From: Rhodococcoides trifolii
GTDB lineage: Bacteria > Actinomycetota > Actinomycetes > Mycobacteriales > Mycobacteriaceae
Direction of reading: 5' to 3'
Assembly: GCF_014635345.1 (NCBI RefSeq)
Contig: NZ_BMCU01000005.1
Location: forward strand, 353,455-417,454
Length of the DNA stretch: 64,000 nt
Shown here: positions 1 to 8,596 of the stretch, piece after piece
How the letters are laid out: each line of letters begins with the position of its first letter
How positions within the stretch are numbered: position 1 is the first letter of the stretch
Translations under genes and position numbers: made by a program
Notes under the pieces: generated by a model
The model's input: the letters and a program-made list of their open reading frames with translations, nothing else
The model's database searches: none
Told to the model about the DNA's origin: nothing

Positions 1-630
1 CGGCAACCGCCAGTTGCACACGGTCGACATGAACGGCACCGAATCCGTTCCAGAGCCGCTCTCATCGAAGCGGCATGCGAGTTCCTCGCCGCCCCGATCG
101 GCACCGAGGCGAGCATTCGGCAGATCACTGCGCGCGCGGACGTGGGAATCGGAACGTTCTACAACCACTTCGAGGGCAAGTCCGAACTGTTCGAAGCAGC
201 CATCGCGCACACCCTGCACCGATTCGGAGAGTTCTTCGACGATGCCACGGCCGGTATCGAGGATCCAGCACTGCTGTACGCCAATGGGATTCGAATGACC
301 TTGCATCTGAGGAGGACGCACCGACAGATGACCGACATAGTCATGCGACTCGGCATGGGGTCAGTCGCGAAAGACCGCGCGCTCGTTCCGCGTGCGGAGG
401 CAGGACTGCACGCAGCGGCAGATGCCGGACGACTACACATCACCGATTTCGACACGGCAATCGCATGCACGGCGGGGTCGATTCTGAGCTGCCTGCATCT
501 GCTCGCCGGCGACCCGACGGCCGACGTGGAAACCGTCGCGACCGAGTTGGCAACGAACCTGCTGCGAATGTTCGGCCTGCCCGAGCCGGAAGCACGAGCC
601 CTCGCCTCGACTCCGCTGCCCGTGCCGTAA
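1..630 (+). CDS. TetR/AcrR family transcriptional regulator, 5' end outside the window
   Basis: The frame is open from base 1, and no ATG, GTG or TTG occurs in it before the GTG at 142. That GTG falls inside the recognition helix, so the true start lies upstream of the window. The N-terminal helix-turn-helix is visible at about codons 16-55, from IRSRAALIEAACEFLA to VGIGTFYNHFEGKSELFEAA, with the GTFYNHF signature typical of TetR proteins. The remaining ~150 residues are the helical ligand-binding domain. The gene lies about 100 bp upstream of the flavin monooxygenase on the same strand, so it may be its local repressor. Ligand unknown. Family call firm, target inferred. Confidence 0.85.
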   Translation, partial: RQPPVAHGRHERHRIRSRAALIEAACEFLAAPIGTEASIRQITARADVGIGTFYNHFEGKSELFEAAIAHTLHRFGEFFDDATAGIEDPALLYANGIRMTLHLRRTHRQMTDIVMRLGMGSVAKDRALVPRAEAGLHAAADAGRLHITDFDTAIACTAGSILSCLHLLAGDPTADVETVATELATNLLRMFGLPEPEARALASTPLPVP

Positions 631-732
631 CCGCTGGCGCCGCCGCGGAACGAACTGACGATTCGTCAACCGTGAACGGCATTGACGCCCCGGTCCCGCG
701 GACGTGACGATCACGGCGGGAGAAGGGACATC

Positions 733-2382
733 ATGACCACCACACGTATCACCGATAGCTCCGACAACACCACAGATGTGGACGTCGTCATCGTCGGACT
801 GGGACCCACCGGAGCGACCGCCGCGAACCTGTTGGGGCAAAGAGGTATTCGGACAGCCGTGATCGAGCGCGATCTCACCGTCTTTCCCCGCCAGCGCGCA
901 ATCGCATCCGACGAAGACGCGCACCGGGTATGGCAGGGTCTCGGCTTGTTCGACGAGATGCTCACGACCATGTCGACCGACGTTCGCATTCACCTCAAGC
1001 ACGGCAATCGGACGTTTCTGTCCATGACCTCCACGGACAGTTTCGATCAGGGTGTGCCCGGAATGGCGTTCTACCACCAACCCGAACTCGAACGTGTCCT
1101 GCGCGAGGGGATTGCGCGGTTCTCCACGGTGTCGATACTGTCCGGTGTCGAGGCCGTCGCCCTCACCCAGGACAGTGAATCGGCAACCCTGACTCTGCGG
1201 CCCGTCGACGGCGGTCCCGATCGACAGATCACGAGTAAATTCGTCATCGCAGCCGACGGCGGATCGAGCTCCGTTCGCAAGATGCTAGGAATTGCACTGC
1301 CGGGCAAACACATCCAAGAGCAATGGTTCGACATCCAACTCCGCGCTTGGTACGACCTACCCGTGGGCGCACCGCTGGACTTCACGTTCATCTCCGATCC
1401 GGAGCGGCCCGGCGTCGACTGCCCGTGTCCCATGGGATATCACCGCGTCGAGTTTCGGGTGAACAAAGGCGAGACGGTGGAGCAACTCCAGACCGAGGAC
1501 GGTCTACGTGGCCTCCTCGCCGAACGAGGAATCGACTACGACAAAGTGGAGGTCTTCCGAAGCTGGGGGTACACCTTCCACATCCGCCAGGCCGAAACCT
1601 GGAGTCGAGGGCGGGTCTTCCTCGCCGGCGACGCCGCACACATCATGCCGCCCTTCGCCGGACAGGGCGTGTCATCCGGAGTGCGCGACGCGGCCAATCT
1701 CTGCTGGAAAATCGACGCCGTCCTCACTGCCGGCGCCGACCCGGACTTGTTGCGCAGTTACGAGGCCGAGCGACGACCGAACGTCGTGGCGCTCACCCGC
1801 TTCTCTCTCGGAATCGGCCGAATGGTCATGCTACGCAACAACTCGGCCGCCTCTGTTCGGGACGGACTCGTCGCGGGGGCGGCGAAGGTTCCGGGTGTGA
1901 GTCCGTGGTTGCGGGGAATGGGCCTCAAACCGCGATACACCTTGGGCACGAAAGGTGGCTATTTCGGTGGGACCGAGAGGCGACGTAGTCCGCGGGGATC
2001 GTTCGTCAAACAACCCTGGGTTGTCGGATCGGACCTCACTCCAATTCTCTTGGACACGATCCTGGGCAACAACTGGACCTGGGTCGGGTTTCCGTCCTCC
2101 CCCATCCCGCCGATGTTGGCAGATGCCGGTGTCGGCGAGGTGAAATTGCATTCTGCGTCAGACCTGGCTACTCATTCTGTCCCGTCCGGCCACTACGTCG
2201 ACAGCGAGGGCGTACTGGAAAAGCAGATGCGCAAAGCCCGCGCGAACGCATTTCTGGTCCGCCCGGATCGATTCATCTTCGCCAGTGACCGCGAGATGAC
2301 CGAGGAGGACTATCGACGCGTCACCGATGTGGTGGTGTCGGGGGTCCGCTCCGTTCGATGCAGACTCGGTGACTCAGCCTAG
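733..2382 (+). CDS. FAD-dependent aromatic-ring monooxygenase (MhpA/PheA-type class A flavoprotein hydroxylase)
   Basis: Predicted 549-aa NAD(P)H/FAD hydroxylase that inserts one oxygen into a phenolic ring. ATG 733 is chosen over the in-frame start at 682 because GGAGAAGGG stands just before it. Motifs: dinucleotide fold GLGPTGATAANLL near residue 20, the DG motif AADGGSSSVRKML near 175, and the GD motif FLAGDAAHIMPPFAGQG near 300. Length and motif order match 3-(3-hydroxyphenyl)propionate hydroxylases and related phenol hydroxylases. The substrate cannot be read from sequence. Its last 9 bases overlap the 3' end of the convergent LysR gene. No meta-cleavage gene is adjacent, so a role with the 36-63 kb cluster is only possible. 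Confidence 0.88.
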   Translation: MTTTRITDSSDNTTDVDVVIVGLGPTGATAANLLGQRGIRTAVIERDLTVFPRQRAIASDEDAHRVWQGLGLFDEMLTTMSTDVRIHLKHGNRTFLSMTSTDSFDQGVPGMAFYHQPELERVLREGIARFSTVSILSGVEAVALTQDSESATLTLRPVDGGPDRQITSKFVIAADGGSSSVRKMLGIALPGKHIQEQWFDIQLRAWYDLPVGAPLDFTFISDPERPGVDCPCPMGYHRVEFRVNKGETVEQLQTEDGLRGLLAERGIDYDKVEVFRSWGYTFHIRQAETWSRGRVFLAGDAAHIMPPFAGQGVSSGVRDAANLCWKIDAVLTAGADPDLLRSYEAERRPNVVALTRFSLGIGRMVMLRNNSAASVRDGLVAGAAKVPGVSPWLRGMGLKPRYTLGTKGGYFGGTERRRSPRGSFVKQPWVVGSDLTPILLDTILGNNWTWVGFPSSPIPPMLADAGVGEVKLHSASDLATHSVPSGHYVDSEGVLEKQMRKARANAFLVRPDRFIFASDREMTEEDYRRVTDVVVSGVRSVRCRLGDSA

Positions 2383-3258
2383 TCGCGCTCCCATTCCCCG
2401 AGCCATCAGGTCGTCCACGAACCGGCGGGTCAGCGGGTCCGTCCGCGTCCCTACCATCACGACGACCGATCGCTGCAGCGACGGCTTCAGCGGCTTGACG
2501 ATGCCGGCGAACCGTGCGGGCAGTGCAGTTCTCGGGACCAGGGCGATTCCGAGGCCGGCATGGGCGAGTTGTGCTGCGGTGGTGGCGTTCCGGGTATGGG
2601 TGACGGCATCGAACTCGACACCGTGGGCTGTCGCGACGGAGTCGAACCACCCGCGCAGACCGTTGGACGGGTGGTAGTGGACGATCGGTCTGCCGGCGAG
2701 ATCGGTCCAGGAAATGGCGGGCTTGTCGGCGAGATCGAGTCCCTCCGGGATCACTGCGACGACGTCTTCCGTCCCGATCTCGTGGGTGATGCCGGTGAAC
2801 TGCGTGGAGGCGGGACCGACCGCGAGGTCGACGTCCCCGGTCGAGAGTGCGTCGGCCATCGCGTCCGCGCTGGTGAATTCGGTCAGATCCAATCCGATGT
2901 GGGGGTACTTCCGTGTCCACTTTCGTAGCGTGGGCGCGAGGACTGGGACGGTCATGCTTTCGGCGCACGCCAGTCGCAGACGGCCTTCACTCCCCTCCGC
3001 CAACGCTCGTCCAGTCCGCACGATGCGGTCGGCAGCGGACAAGGCGGCTCGGGCATCGTCGAGCAACGCCCGGCCCGTGGGGGTGGGCCGCACCCCGCGC
3101 GGGAGACGGTCCAGCAGCGGGGTACCGATTTCGGTTTCCAACGACGCCAGTTGGTGCGACAACGCGGGTTGCGACAGATGCAACGCCGCTGCCCCGGCCG
3201 TCACGGAACCGGCGTCCACGACGGCGACGAAGCATTCGAGGGCACGCAGGGTCGGCAT
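2374..3258 (-). CDS. LysR family transcriptional regulator
   Basis: 294-aa LysR protein. The N-terminal winged helix-turn-helix (about residues 1-65) contains LRALECFVAVVDAGSVTAGA and LHLSQPALSHQLASLE. It is followed by the linker helix and a substrate-binding domain (about 90-290) of normal length. The start is ATG 3258. It converges on the flavin monooxygenase with a 9-bp overlap of coding ends. The next upstream gene is a 62-aa membrane protein on the same strand, 24 bp away, so the two could be co-transcribed. No divergent target shares its promoter, which is unusual for the family and leaves its regulon unknown. Confidence 0.9.
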   Translation of the reverse strand: MPTLRALECFVAVVDAGSVTAGAAALHLSQPALSHQLASLETEIGTPLLDRLPRGVRPTPTGRALLDDARAALSAADRIVRTGRALAEGSEGRLRLACAESMTVPVLAPTLRKWTRKYPHIGLDLTEFTSADAMADALSTGDVDLAVGPASTQFTGITHEIGTEDVVAVIPEGLDLADKPAISWTDLAGRPIVHYHPSNGLRGWFDSVATAHGVEFDAVTHTRNATTAAQLAHAGLGIALVPRTALPARFAGIVKPLKPSLQRSVVVMVGTRTDPLTRRFVDDLMARGMGARLG

Positions 3259-3282
3259 CGGTCGAGGGTATGCGACGTCGGA

Positions 3283-3471
3283 TTAGCTGGGACCCTTCGT
3301 CAGGTACCGGCTTATCGTCTGCGCGAGAACCGTGCTGAAGAACATGCCGATGATCGTGAGGATCACGCCGGAACGGATGTCGCCTTCGATGAAATTGGCG
3401 ACGGCGACGACGTACGAAATCACAGCCATGACGATGCCTGCGATCATTCTGATTCTGGGGTCGATGTTCAT
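3283..3471 (-). CDS. Small two-helix membrane protein, unknown function
   Basis: 62-aa protein with two hydrophobic segments, roughly residues 8-27 (RMIAGIVMAVISYVVAVANF) and 34-52 (SGVILTIIGMFFSTVLAQT), joined by a short acidic turn. Upstream of ATG 3471 lies GAAAGGAA, a good ribosome binding site. I do not recognise a family. It sits 24 bp before the LysR gene on the same strand, and the 49-bp palindromic element lies 39 bp upstream of its start. It is probably a real gene given the hydrophobicity pattern and ribosome site, but nothing indicates what it does. Confidence 0.6.
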   Translation of the reverse strand: MNIDPRIRMIAGIVMAVISYVVAVANFIEGDIRSGVILTIIGMFFSTVLAQTISRYLTKGPS

Positions 3472-3510
3472 GTGTGTCGGTTCCTTTCAACGGTAGGGCG
3501 CCGTTCACAT

Positions 3511-3559
3511 CGTTTGTGAAGGAAAGTCCGCGGAGGGCGCGGAAGATGCTTCACAAGCG
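3511..3559. repeat. 49-bp interrupted palindrome, copy A
   Basis: CGTTTGTGAAGG at 3511-3522 and GCTTCACAAGCG at 3548-3559 form a near-perfect hairpin (10 of the outer 11 bases pair) around a 25-nt centre. An element of identical total length with the same ends and 15 of 25 matching central bases occurs at 18058-18106. It starts 17 bp past the stop of the minus-strand SDR gene and lies upstream of the small membrane gene, so it could act as a terminator or attenuator. There is no T tract. Confidence 0.7.
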
Positions 3560-3576
3560 TGTTCCGACGGCGAAGT

Positions 3577-4281
3577 TCACGAGGTGAGTCGCCCTCCCCC
3601 ATCGACATGCAGGGTGACGCCTGTGACAAAGGTGTTCGTCAGCAAAGACATTGCAGCGGAGGCAATATCGGACGGCTGACCGACTCTGCGAGCGGGATTG
3701 GTGCGTGCCGTGTCCGCGAACAGAGCGTCCTTCCCGGCTCCCATCGAGTCCCAGGCCCCCGAATCGACGATACCCGGCGAGAGGGCATTGACGCGGGTGG
3801 GCGCAAGTTCCACCGCGAGCGCCTCGGCCAGGAACGCCACCGCTCCGTTCGTCGTCGCCATGACCGACAGGCCGGGTGCGGGTTTCCACGCAGCGACACC
3901 GGAGAAGAACAGGAACGAACCGCCGTCGCGCACCTGCGGCGAGAAGTGCTTGGCCAGCAGAATCGGGCCGATCACTTTCGCGTCGAACGCATTTCGTACG
4001 GCGCTGGCGTCCAGTGCCGTGATCGGACCGTTCGCGTGGTCGGCTGCGAGACTGACGATGTGGTCGACCGGCCCGATGGTTGCCGCTGCCCGCGCGATGG
4101 ACGACTCGTCCCCGAGGTCGATCGTCACCGCACTTGCTCCCGAACCCAGCTCCGCAACTGCAGCATCGAGGGAATCGCGGTGTCGCCCGGCGAGAACGAC
4201 CTCGCCCCCGCCATCGATCACAGCCGACGCGATGGACCGACCGATGCCCGACGCTCCGCTGATCAGAAGTACTCGCATCAT
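3577..4281 (-). CDS. SDR-fold oxidoreductase-like protein without the canonical Tyr-Lys pair
   Basis: About 234 aa with the Rossmann start LLISGASGIGRSIASAV near residue 5. An ATG at 4281 and another at 4278 both follow GAAAGGA. The start at 4338 would add a tail not typical of the family. After the catalytic Ser (FFSGVAAW), the segment where YxxxK should lie reads SVMATTNGAVAFL, so Met and Asn replace Tyr and Lys. The NNAG motif is also absent (SLAADH instead). It may bind NAD(P) without classical SDR chemistry or use another mechanism. It is divergent from the NmrA/SDR pair, with the TATCGA inverted repeat between them. Confidence 0.8.
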   Translation of the reverse strand: MMRVLLISGASGIGRSIASAVIDGGGEVVLAGRHRDSLDAAVAELGSGASAVTIDLGDESSIARAAATIGPVDHIVSLAADHANGPITALDASAVRNAFDAKVIGPILLAKHFSPQVRDGGSFLFFSGVAAWKPAPGLSVMATTNGAVAFLAEALAVELAPTRVNALSPGIVDSGAWDSMGAGKDALFADTARTNPARRVGQPSDIASAAMSLLTNTFVTGVTLHVDGGGRLTS

Positions 4282-4358
4282 GATCCTTTCGTTGTGTGCG
4301 TTCCCATTCAGTGAAGCAAGTAAGCACCCATCGAACAATCGATAGTTTTTCTTGCTTT

Positions 4359-4375
4359 TATCGAAAAAGTCGATA
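4359..4375. promoter_or_regulatory. Inverted repeat TATCGA-N5-TCGATA, candidate operator
   Basis: TATCGA (4359-4364), AAAAG, TCGATA (4370-4375) form a perfect 6-bp inverted repeat. A further TCGATA half-site stands at 4339-4344. The surrounding 40 bp are strikingly AT-rich for this genome. The site lies in the 230-bp divergent promoter region between the SDR-like gene (start about 4281) and the NmrA gene (start 4512). The binding protein is unknown; LysR or TetR are possible. Confidence 0.5.
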
Positions 4376-4511
4376 CCTCAGCGCTCGCCGGGTCGGTGTC
4401 CCGAGAGTTGGTCCGGCCGGCACGCTTCCCCGACCCTTTGCGTTATCTGCATCTGATGTGCAATATTCGCTAAAGGTCGATGCACGTCGACCTCGACGAC
4501 GAGGGGGCATC

Positions 4512-5504
4512 ATGATCACAGTTACCAGCGCCGCAGGTGGAGTGGGGCGTCTGCTCGTTCGACGATTGGCGAAACAGGACGTTCCCGTTCGAGCAGTCGT
4601 GAAGAACGACGCCCAGGCGGCCACCACGCGCCAGGACGGGGCGACCGAGGTTGTCGTCGGCGATCTGCGGTCCGAGCGGACACTCGATTCGGCCCTGACG
4701 GGGGCAGATGTCCTCTACCACGCGGCCCCCACTCAGGTGATCGACGAGCGGCCCATCATCGAGTACCTGATCGCTGCGGTGCCGTCGAAAGGTCTGCAGC
4801 ACATCGTGTTTCACTCTGTGATCCACCCCGACCTGCATGAGCTGACGCATCATCACCAGAAGGACGTCGCCGAGGCCCTGCTGCGCGAGAGCGGAATTCC
4901 CACCACAGTCCTCAGACCGTCGCACTACATGCAGAACTACCTGGAAGTGTGGGAGTTCCTCCAGGCCGGCGTCATGCCCTACCCGGTCTCACCCGACAGC
5001 GTCATGGGTGTGGTCGATCTGGCCGACGTCGCCGAGGCGGCAGCGAACGTTCTCGCCGATCCGTCGCCGCACACCGGTCGCACCTACGACCTGTCCACCG
5101 TGGAACTCACACGCCACCAGATGGCCCAGATCTGGGCATCGGTGTTGGGGCATCCGGTGACCGCCATCCGAATTCCGCCGTCGTCGCTGACGAACACGTT
5201 GACGGTACTGCCCGCGCTCGCCTCCGTGGTCGGACATGCGCTGCAGTCGACGAAACTGAACGCGGTGGGCCACCTCGCGCGCGGCGCGCAGGCAGCGTCC
5301 AACCCCCGTGACATGAAGAACTGGCCGGCCGACGCACGCGAGGCCTACCGGGTAATGATGGCGCACTACGACATCCACGGCCTCCCCGCAGGAAACCTGG
5401 CGGATCTACCGTCCCTGCTGGGACACGCACCCACCTCGTACGGAAAGTTCGCGCGTCGATCGAGCACCGAGCGCGGGCGCACACCGGCGGACGCATCCCG
5501 ATGA
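4512..5504 (+). CDS. NmrA-like NAD(P)-binding protein (atypical SDR)
   Basis: 330-aa NAD(P)-binding protein. ATG 4512 follows GAGGGGG at 4501 and begins at the Rossmann strand ITVTSAAGGVGRLLVRRLAK, so the 72-codon in-frame extension upstream is not used. Later segments fit NmrA/HSCARG or SDR_a relatives: VLYHAAPT, FHSVIHPDLHELTHHHQKDVAEALLRE and VLRPSHYMQNYLE. The active-site Tyr of classical SDRs is absent, as usual in this group, so it may be a redox sensor or a quinone/isoflavone-type reductase. Its stop overlaps the next SDR start by 4 bases (ATGA), so the two are co-translated. Confidence 0.82.
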   Translation: MITVTSAAGGVGRLLVRRLAKQDVPVRAVVKNDAQAATTRQDGATEVVVGDLRSERTLDSALTGADVLYHAAPTQVIDERPIIEYLIAAVPSKGLQHIVFHSVIHPDLHELTHHHQKDVAEALLRESGIPTTVLRPSHYMQNYLEVWEFLQAGVMPYPVSPDSVMGVVDLADVAEAAANVLADPSPHTGRTYDLSTVELTRHQMAQIWASVLGHPVTAIRIPPSSLTNTLTVLPALASVVGHALQSTKLNAVGHLARGAQAASNPRDMKNWPADAREAYRVMMAHYDIHGLPAGNLADLPSLLGHAPTSYGKFARRSSTERGRTPADASR

Positions 5505-6286
5505 GCCGCCGGACACCGCGGTTCTCGCCGGGCCGCGCGCTCGTCACTGGCGCCAGTTCAGGAATCGGCGCGGAATTCGCTCGTGCGCTGGCTGCCCGCG
5601 GTGTTGACCTCGTGCTCGTCGCACGACGTGAAGACCGCTTGAGAAGCCTCGCACGCGAGCTCGAGGGAGCTCACGGTATCGAATGCCGCACGGTGCCGTG
5701 GGACCTGTCCGAGGAAGCAAGCGGCAGGAAGATGCGCGAGCTGGTTCCCGAGCGAATCGATCTGGTCGTCAACAACGCCGGATTCGCGGTGCAGGGACCG
5801 TTCGCAGACGGCAACGCCGACGACTTCGAGCGTCTCATCGCCGTCGACATCCGCGCGGTCGTGGACATCTGCTCGGCTTTCCTCCCGGACATGATCGCCC
5901 GCAAGAGCGGAACCATCGTCAACGTCGCCAGCACCACCGCGTTCCAGCCCGTACCCACCCTCGCGGTGTACGCAGCCGCCAAAGCCTTCGTCCTCAGCTT
6001 CTCCCAGTCACTGTGGTACGAATCAGCACGGAACGGCGTCACGGTCTTCGCGCTCAACCCGGGACCGACCCGCACCGAATTCTTCGACGTCATCGGAGAC
6101 ACCGCGACAGCCACCGGCACCTACCAGACCCCGACCGAGGTAGTTGCCAGCGCGATGCGTGCCCTCGACGCCAGAACCTCACGCCCACATGTGATCTCGG
6201 GCCGACGCAACGCCGTGCAGGCAACGCTGGCCGGGCTCGTCCCTCCGCGGTTGCTCTTGCCCGCCCTCGCGCGAATACTGCACTGA
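5501..6286 (+). CDS. Short-chain dehydrogenase/reductase (DltE-like)
   Basis: 261-aa classical SDR. It has the TGASSGIGAEFARALAARG cofactor loop near residue 16, NNAGFAVQGPF near 90, and the Ser/Tyr/Lys set in STTAFQPVPTLAVYAAAKAF around 140-160. It belongs to the DltE-like SDR group, whose substrates are diverse ketones or aldehydes. The ATG overlaps the NmrA gene's TGA, so translation is coupled. It is followed after 34 bp by the dual-HTH regulator on the same strand, which may control the pair. Confidence 0.88.
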   Translation: MSRRTPRFSPGRALVTGASSGIGAEFARALAARGVDLVLVARREDRLRSLARELEGAHGIECRTVPWDLSEEASGRKMRELVPERIDLVVNNAGFAVQGPFADGNADDFERLIAVDIRAVVDICSAFLPDMIARKSGTIVNVASTTAFQPVPTLAVYAAAKAFVLSFSQSLWYESARNGVTVFALNPGPTRTEFFDVIGDTATATGTYQTPTEVVASAMRALDARTSRPHVISGRRNAVQATLAGLVPPRLLLPALARILH

Positions 6287-6320
6287 TCCCGAAGTCACCC
6301 GGGAATGTACTGTCGCGCCT

Positions 6321-7037
6321 ATGGCCAGGGTCTCGAAGTTCACGCTCGCCGATCGACGAGACGCGGTGACGCGGGCCTTCGGCGGCACGGAAAGCCCCGC
6401 CGCCGTGGCGAAGTCCCTGGGAATCCACGCGGCCACTCTCTATCGCTGGGCAGAGTCGTCGACGACGGATGACCCGGGTCCGGCGCCGGCCCGACTCGTC
6501 GACGCCACTCAGAAACTGTTGCGGCACTCCGATTATGCCGACATCACAATCGAAAGCGTTGCCGCCGAATGCGGCCTTGCGCCGAGGACGGCGTTCCATC
6601 ACTTTCCGACCAAACGGGAGCTCTTTCAAGCCGCAGTCGACGACGCCGCCACAGTGCTGATCGACCGTATTCATCAGACGTCGGTCAACGCCGCCTGGCC
6701 CGACAACCCGATCGAGCAGCTGCAGTTGTTCCTCCGCATCGCCGCAGAGAGCATCTACGACACCCCGTGCACCCATGTCCTGTTCCGCAATCTCGGTGTA
6801 CCCAAATCGGAGGGAACGGCCGAGCGGTGGCACGACAACTTCGTCGACGCGATCGAGCAACTACTCAGCGCCGCACGTGAATCCGGACAAATCGATGCCG
6901 ACATAGATCTCTCTCACGCGGCGCAAGTGCTCACCGGCGCCATGCGCGGAATCCACATGGCGGTCTTCGAGGGGTCTGGTGCCGACACCGCACTGCAACT
7001 AGTCGACCGCGTTCACCTGCTGATTCCGGGTCGGTAG
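6321..7037 (+). CDS. TetR family regulator with an additional N-terminal helix-turn-helix
   Basis: 238 aa. Residues about 5-45 (FTLADRRDAVTRAFGG then SPAAVAKSLGIHAATLYRW) look like a transposase/resolvase-type helix-turn-helix. It precedes a complete TetR DNA-binding domain at about 60-108 (LVDATQKLLRHSDY, then ITIESVAAECGLAPRTAFHHF, KRELFQAAV). The C-terminal ~125 residues are the ligand/dimer domain. ATG 6321 begins MARVSKFTLADR. A start after the first domain is conceivable, but no better start is seen. The gene ends one base before the convergent SRPBCC stop. The extra DNA-binding module is the unusual point. Confidence 0.85.
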   Translation: MARVSKFTLADRRDAVTRAFGGTESPAAVAKSLGIHAATLYRWAESSTTDDPGPAPARLVDATQKLLRHSDYADITIESVAAECGLAPRTAFHHFPTKRELFQAAVDDAATVLIDRIHQTSVNAAWPDNPIEQLQLFLRIAAESIYDTPCTHVLFRNLGVPKSEGTAERWHDNFVDAIEQLLSAARESGQIDADIDLSHAAQVLTGAMRGIHMAVFEGSGADTALQLVDRVHLLIPGR

Positions 7038-7038
7038 C

Positions 7039-7506
7039 TCACGTGGCCTCGGCAGCAAGTCGACCGAGGGTGTCCATCAACTGATCCTTGGTGACGAGCG
7101 GGATCCTGAGGTGCGCAAGCAGTTTCTTGTCCGTCACGTGAGACCAGTCGTAGGTGTGCCGAACCAACGTCTCGTTGGGACCCTGAGATTCCAACTCCCA
7201 CAACCACTCGTATCCCGGAGGCTCGGCACCGGCCGGCGCGGTCTTCCAGGCAAGTAGCTTGTCCTTGGCGTACCCGGAGACGTGATTGTCGGTCTTGTAC
7301 TCGCCCGCCTTGTCGTCGCCCTGCATGTTCATGTTCATCGTGAACACGTCACCGACTTTCTGGATGCGGTCGGCGTGATCGACACCGCGTATGAAACCGG
7401 AACCATCCAGCTTCAGGTGCCGCTGAGGATTGGAGAGGACGTCGAAAACTGCGTCCACAGGCGCCTCGATGATGCGTTCGACCGTGACCTTCGTGGTGTC
7501 GCTCAT
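7039..7506 (-). CDS. SRPBCC (START-like) family protein
   Basis: 155 aa. ATG 7506 begins MSDTTKVTVERIIEAPVDAV and is preceded by AGGGGG. The same frame stays open upstream to 8184, but that part is antisense to the dehydrogenase gene and is rejected. The fold signature is the polyketide-cyclase/START pattern: IEAPVDAVFDVLSNP, KVGDVF, LLAWKTAP, WLWELESQG, LVRHTYDWS. Such proteins bind hydrophobic small molecules; no enzyme activity can be assigned. It converges with the dual-HTH regulator and is divergent from the 3-hydroxyacyl-CoA dehydrogenase gene, with about 120 bp between them for promoters. Confidence 0.82.
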   Translation of the reverse strand: MSDTTKVTVERIIEAPVDAVFDVLSNPQRHLKLDGSGFIRGVDHADRIQKVGDVFTMNMNMQGDDKAGEYKTDNHVSGYAKDKLLAWKTAPAGAEPPGYEWLWELESQGPNETLVRHTYDWSHVTDKKLLAHLRIPLVTKDQLMDTLGRLAAEAT

Positions 7507-7629
7507 CCCCCTACACTGCCCCGTCTCGGGCGATGCGGCAACGACTCCTTGCCGGTGACGTCGAATGAGGTGGCACTGTGGCGTACGAGGACACCACCGA
7601 TCGATCGAAGTTCCGAAAGAGGTACCCCT

Positions 7630-8487
7630 ATGACCACATTCTCGAATGTCACCGTTCTCGGCGCAGGAGTGCTGGGAGCACAGATTGCGTTCCAGATCGC
7701 CAATCATGGTGTCGCCGTGAATTCGTACGATGTCGACGACGACGCGATCGCCGCGGCACGTGGCCGACTCACGAGCCTGGTCGAGCAATACACAGGCGAC
7801 GTCGGCGAAGCTCACCGTGCGGCTGCTCAGACAGCCGCCGGGAGAATTTCCTTCTTCACCGATCTCGCTGCAGCCGTGGCCGACGCCGATCTCGTGATCG
7901 AAGCCGTCCCCGAAAACTTGGAGCTCAAGCGGGATATCTACGCCCGCCTCGCCGTCGCAGCCCCGCCCCACACGGTCTTCGCAACCAACTCGTCCACCCT
8001 GCTGCCCAGTCAGATCATGGATTCGACGGGGCGCCCCGACCGTTTCCTCGCACTGCACTTCGCCAACCACATCTGGCGGCAGAACACTGCGGAGATCATG
8101 GGTACCGACCAGACGTCGCCCGAGGTTTTTCAACGCGTGGTTGCCTTCGCCGAGGACATCGGGATGGTTCCCATTCCGCTCCACAAGGAGCAGCCCGGGT
8201 ACGTACTCAACTCTCTGCTAGTCCCGTTCTTGGCCGCGGGCGCAGGGCTCGTTCTGACGGGCGTCGCCGACCCCGAGACCGTCGACAAGACGTGGCGTAT
8301 CGGAACCGGGGCACCGGCCGGACCGTTTCAAATCTTCGATGTGGTCGGCTTGCGCACTGCTCACGCCATTTCGGCGGCAAGTGACGATCCCGGTTCGCGC
8401 ATGTGGGCCGACTACCTCGAGGCCAATTACATCAGCCAGGGCAAGCTCGGAGTCGAATCCGGGGAGGGTTTCTACAAGTACCGATGA
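7630..8487 (+). CDS. 3-hydroxyacyl-CoA dehydrogenase family protein
   Basis: 285 aa, the length of short-chain 3-hydroxybutyryl-CoA dehydrogenases. Start ATG 7630 follows AAAGAGG. The NAD-binding motif VLGAGVLGAQIAFQIANHG is at residues 9-27, with acidic YDVDDD after strand 2. VIEAVPENLELK and the FATNSSTLLPS segment (about 115-130) carry the conserved catalytic-region Ser/Asn. The His of FLALHFANHIW matches the catalytic His position. The C-terminal 3HCDH domain (about 185-280) ends GEGFYKY. It probably oxidises a short acyl-CoA or a related hydroxy acid. An esterase follows on the same strand after 109 bp. Confidence 0.88.
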   Translation: MTTFSNVTVLGAGVLGAQIAFQIANHGVAVNSYDVDDDAIAAARGRLTSLVEQYTGDVGEAHRAAAQTAAGRISFFTDLAAAVADADLVIEAVPENLELKRDIYARLAVAAPPHTVFATNSSTLLPSQIMDSTGRPDRFLALHFANHIWRQNTAEIMGTDQTSPEVFQRVVAFAEDIGMVPIPLHKEQPGYVLNSLLVPFLAAGAGLVLTGVADPETVDKTWRIGTGAPAGPFQIFDVVGLRTAHAISAASDDPGSRMWADYLEANYISQGKLGVESGEGFYKYR

Positions 8488-8596
8488 CGTCGACATGTGA
8501 CGACTTGCTGCTGCTGAAGTACGTGTAACAGCCTGTCGCATGTACGTTGGACCTACGAACCCGTGGCACAGCAAGCCACCCTCGAGAGGACCTCCG

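Noticed and set aside
7507..8184. Upstream extension of the SRPBCC frame
   Set aside because: Antisense to the dehydrogenase gene and not similar to any family; ATG 7506 with AGGGGG is the real start.
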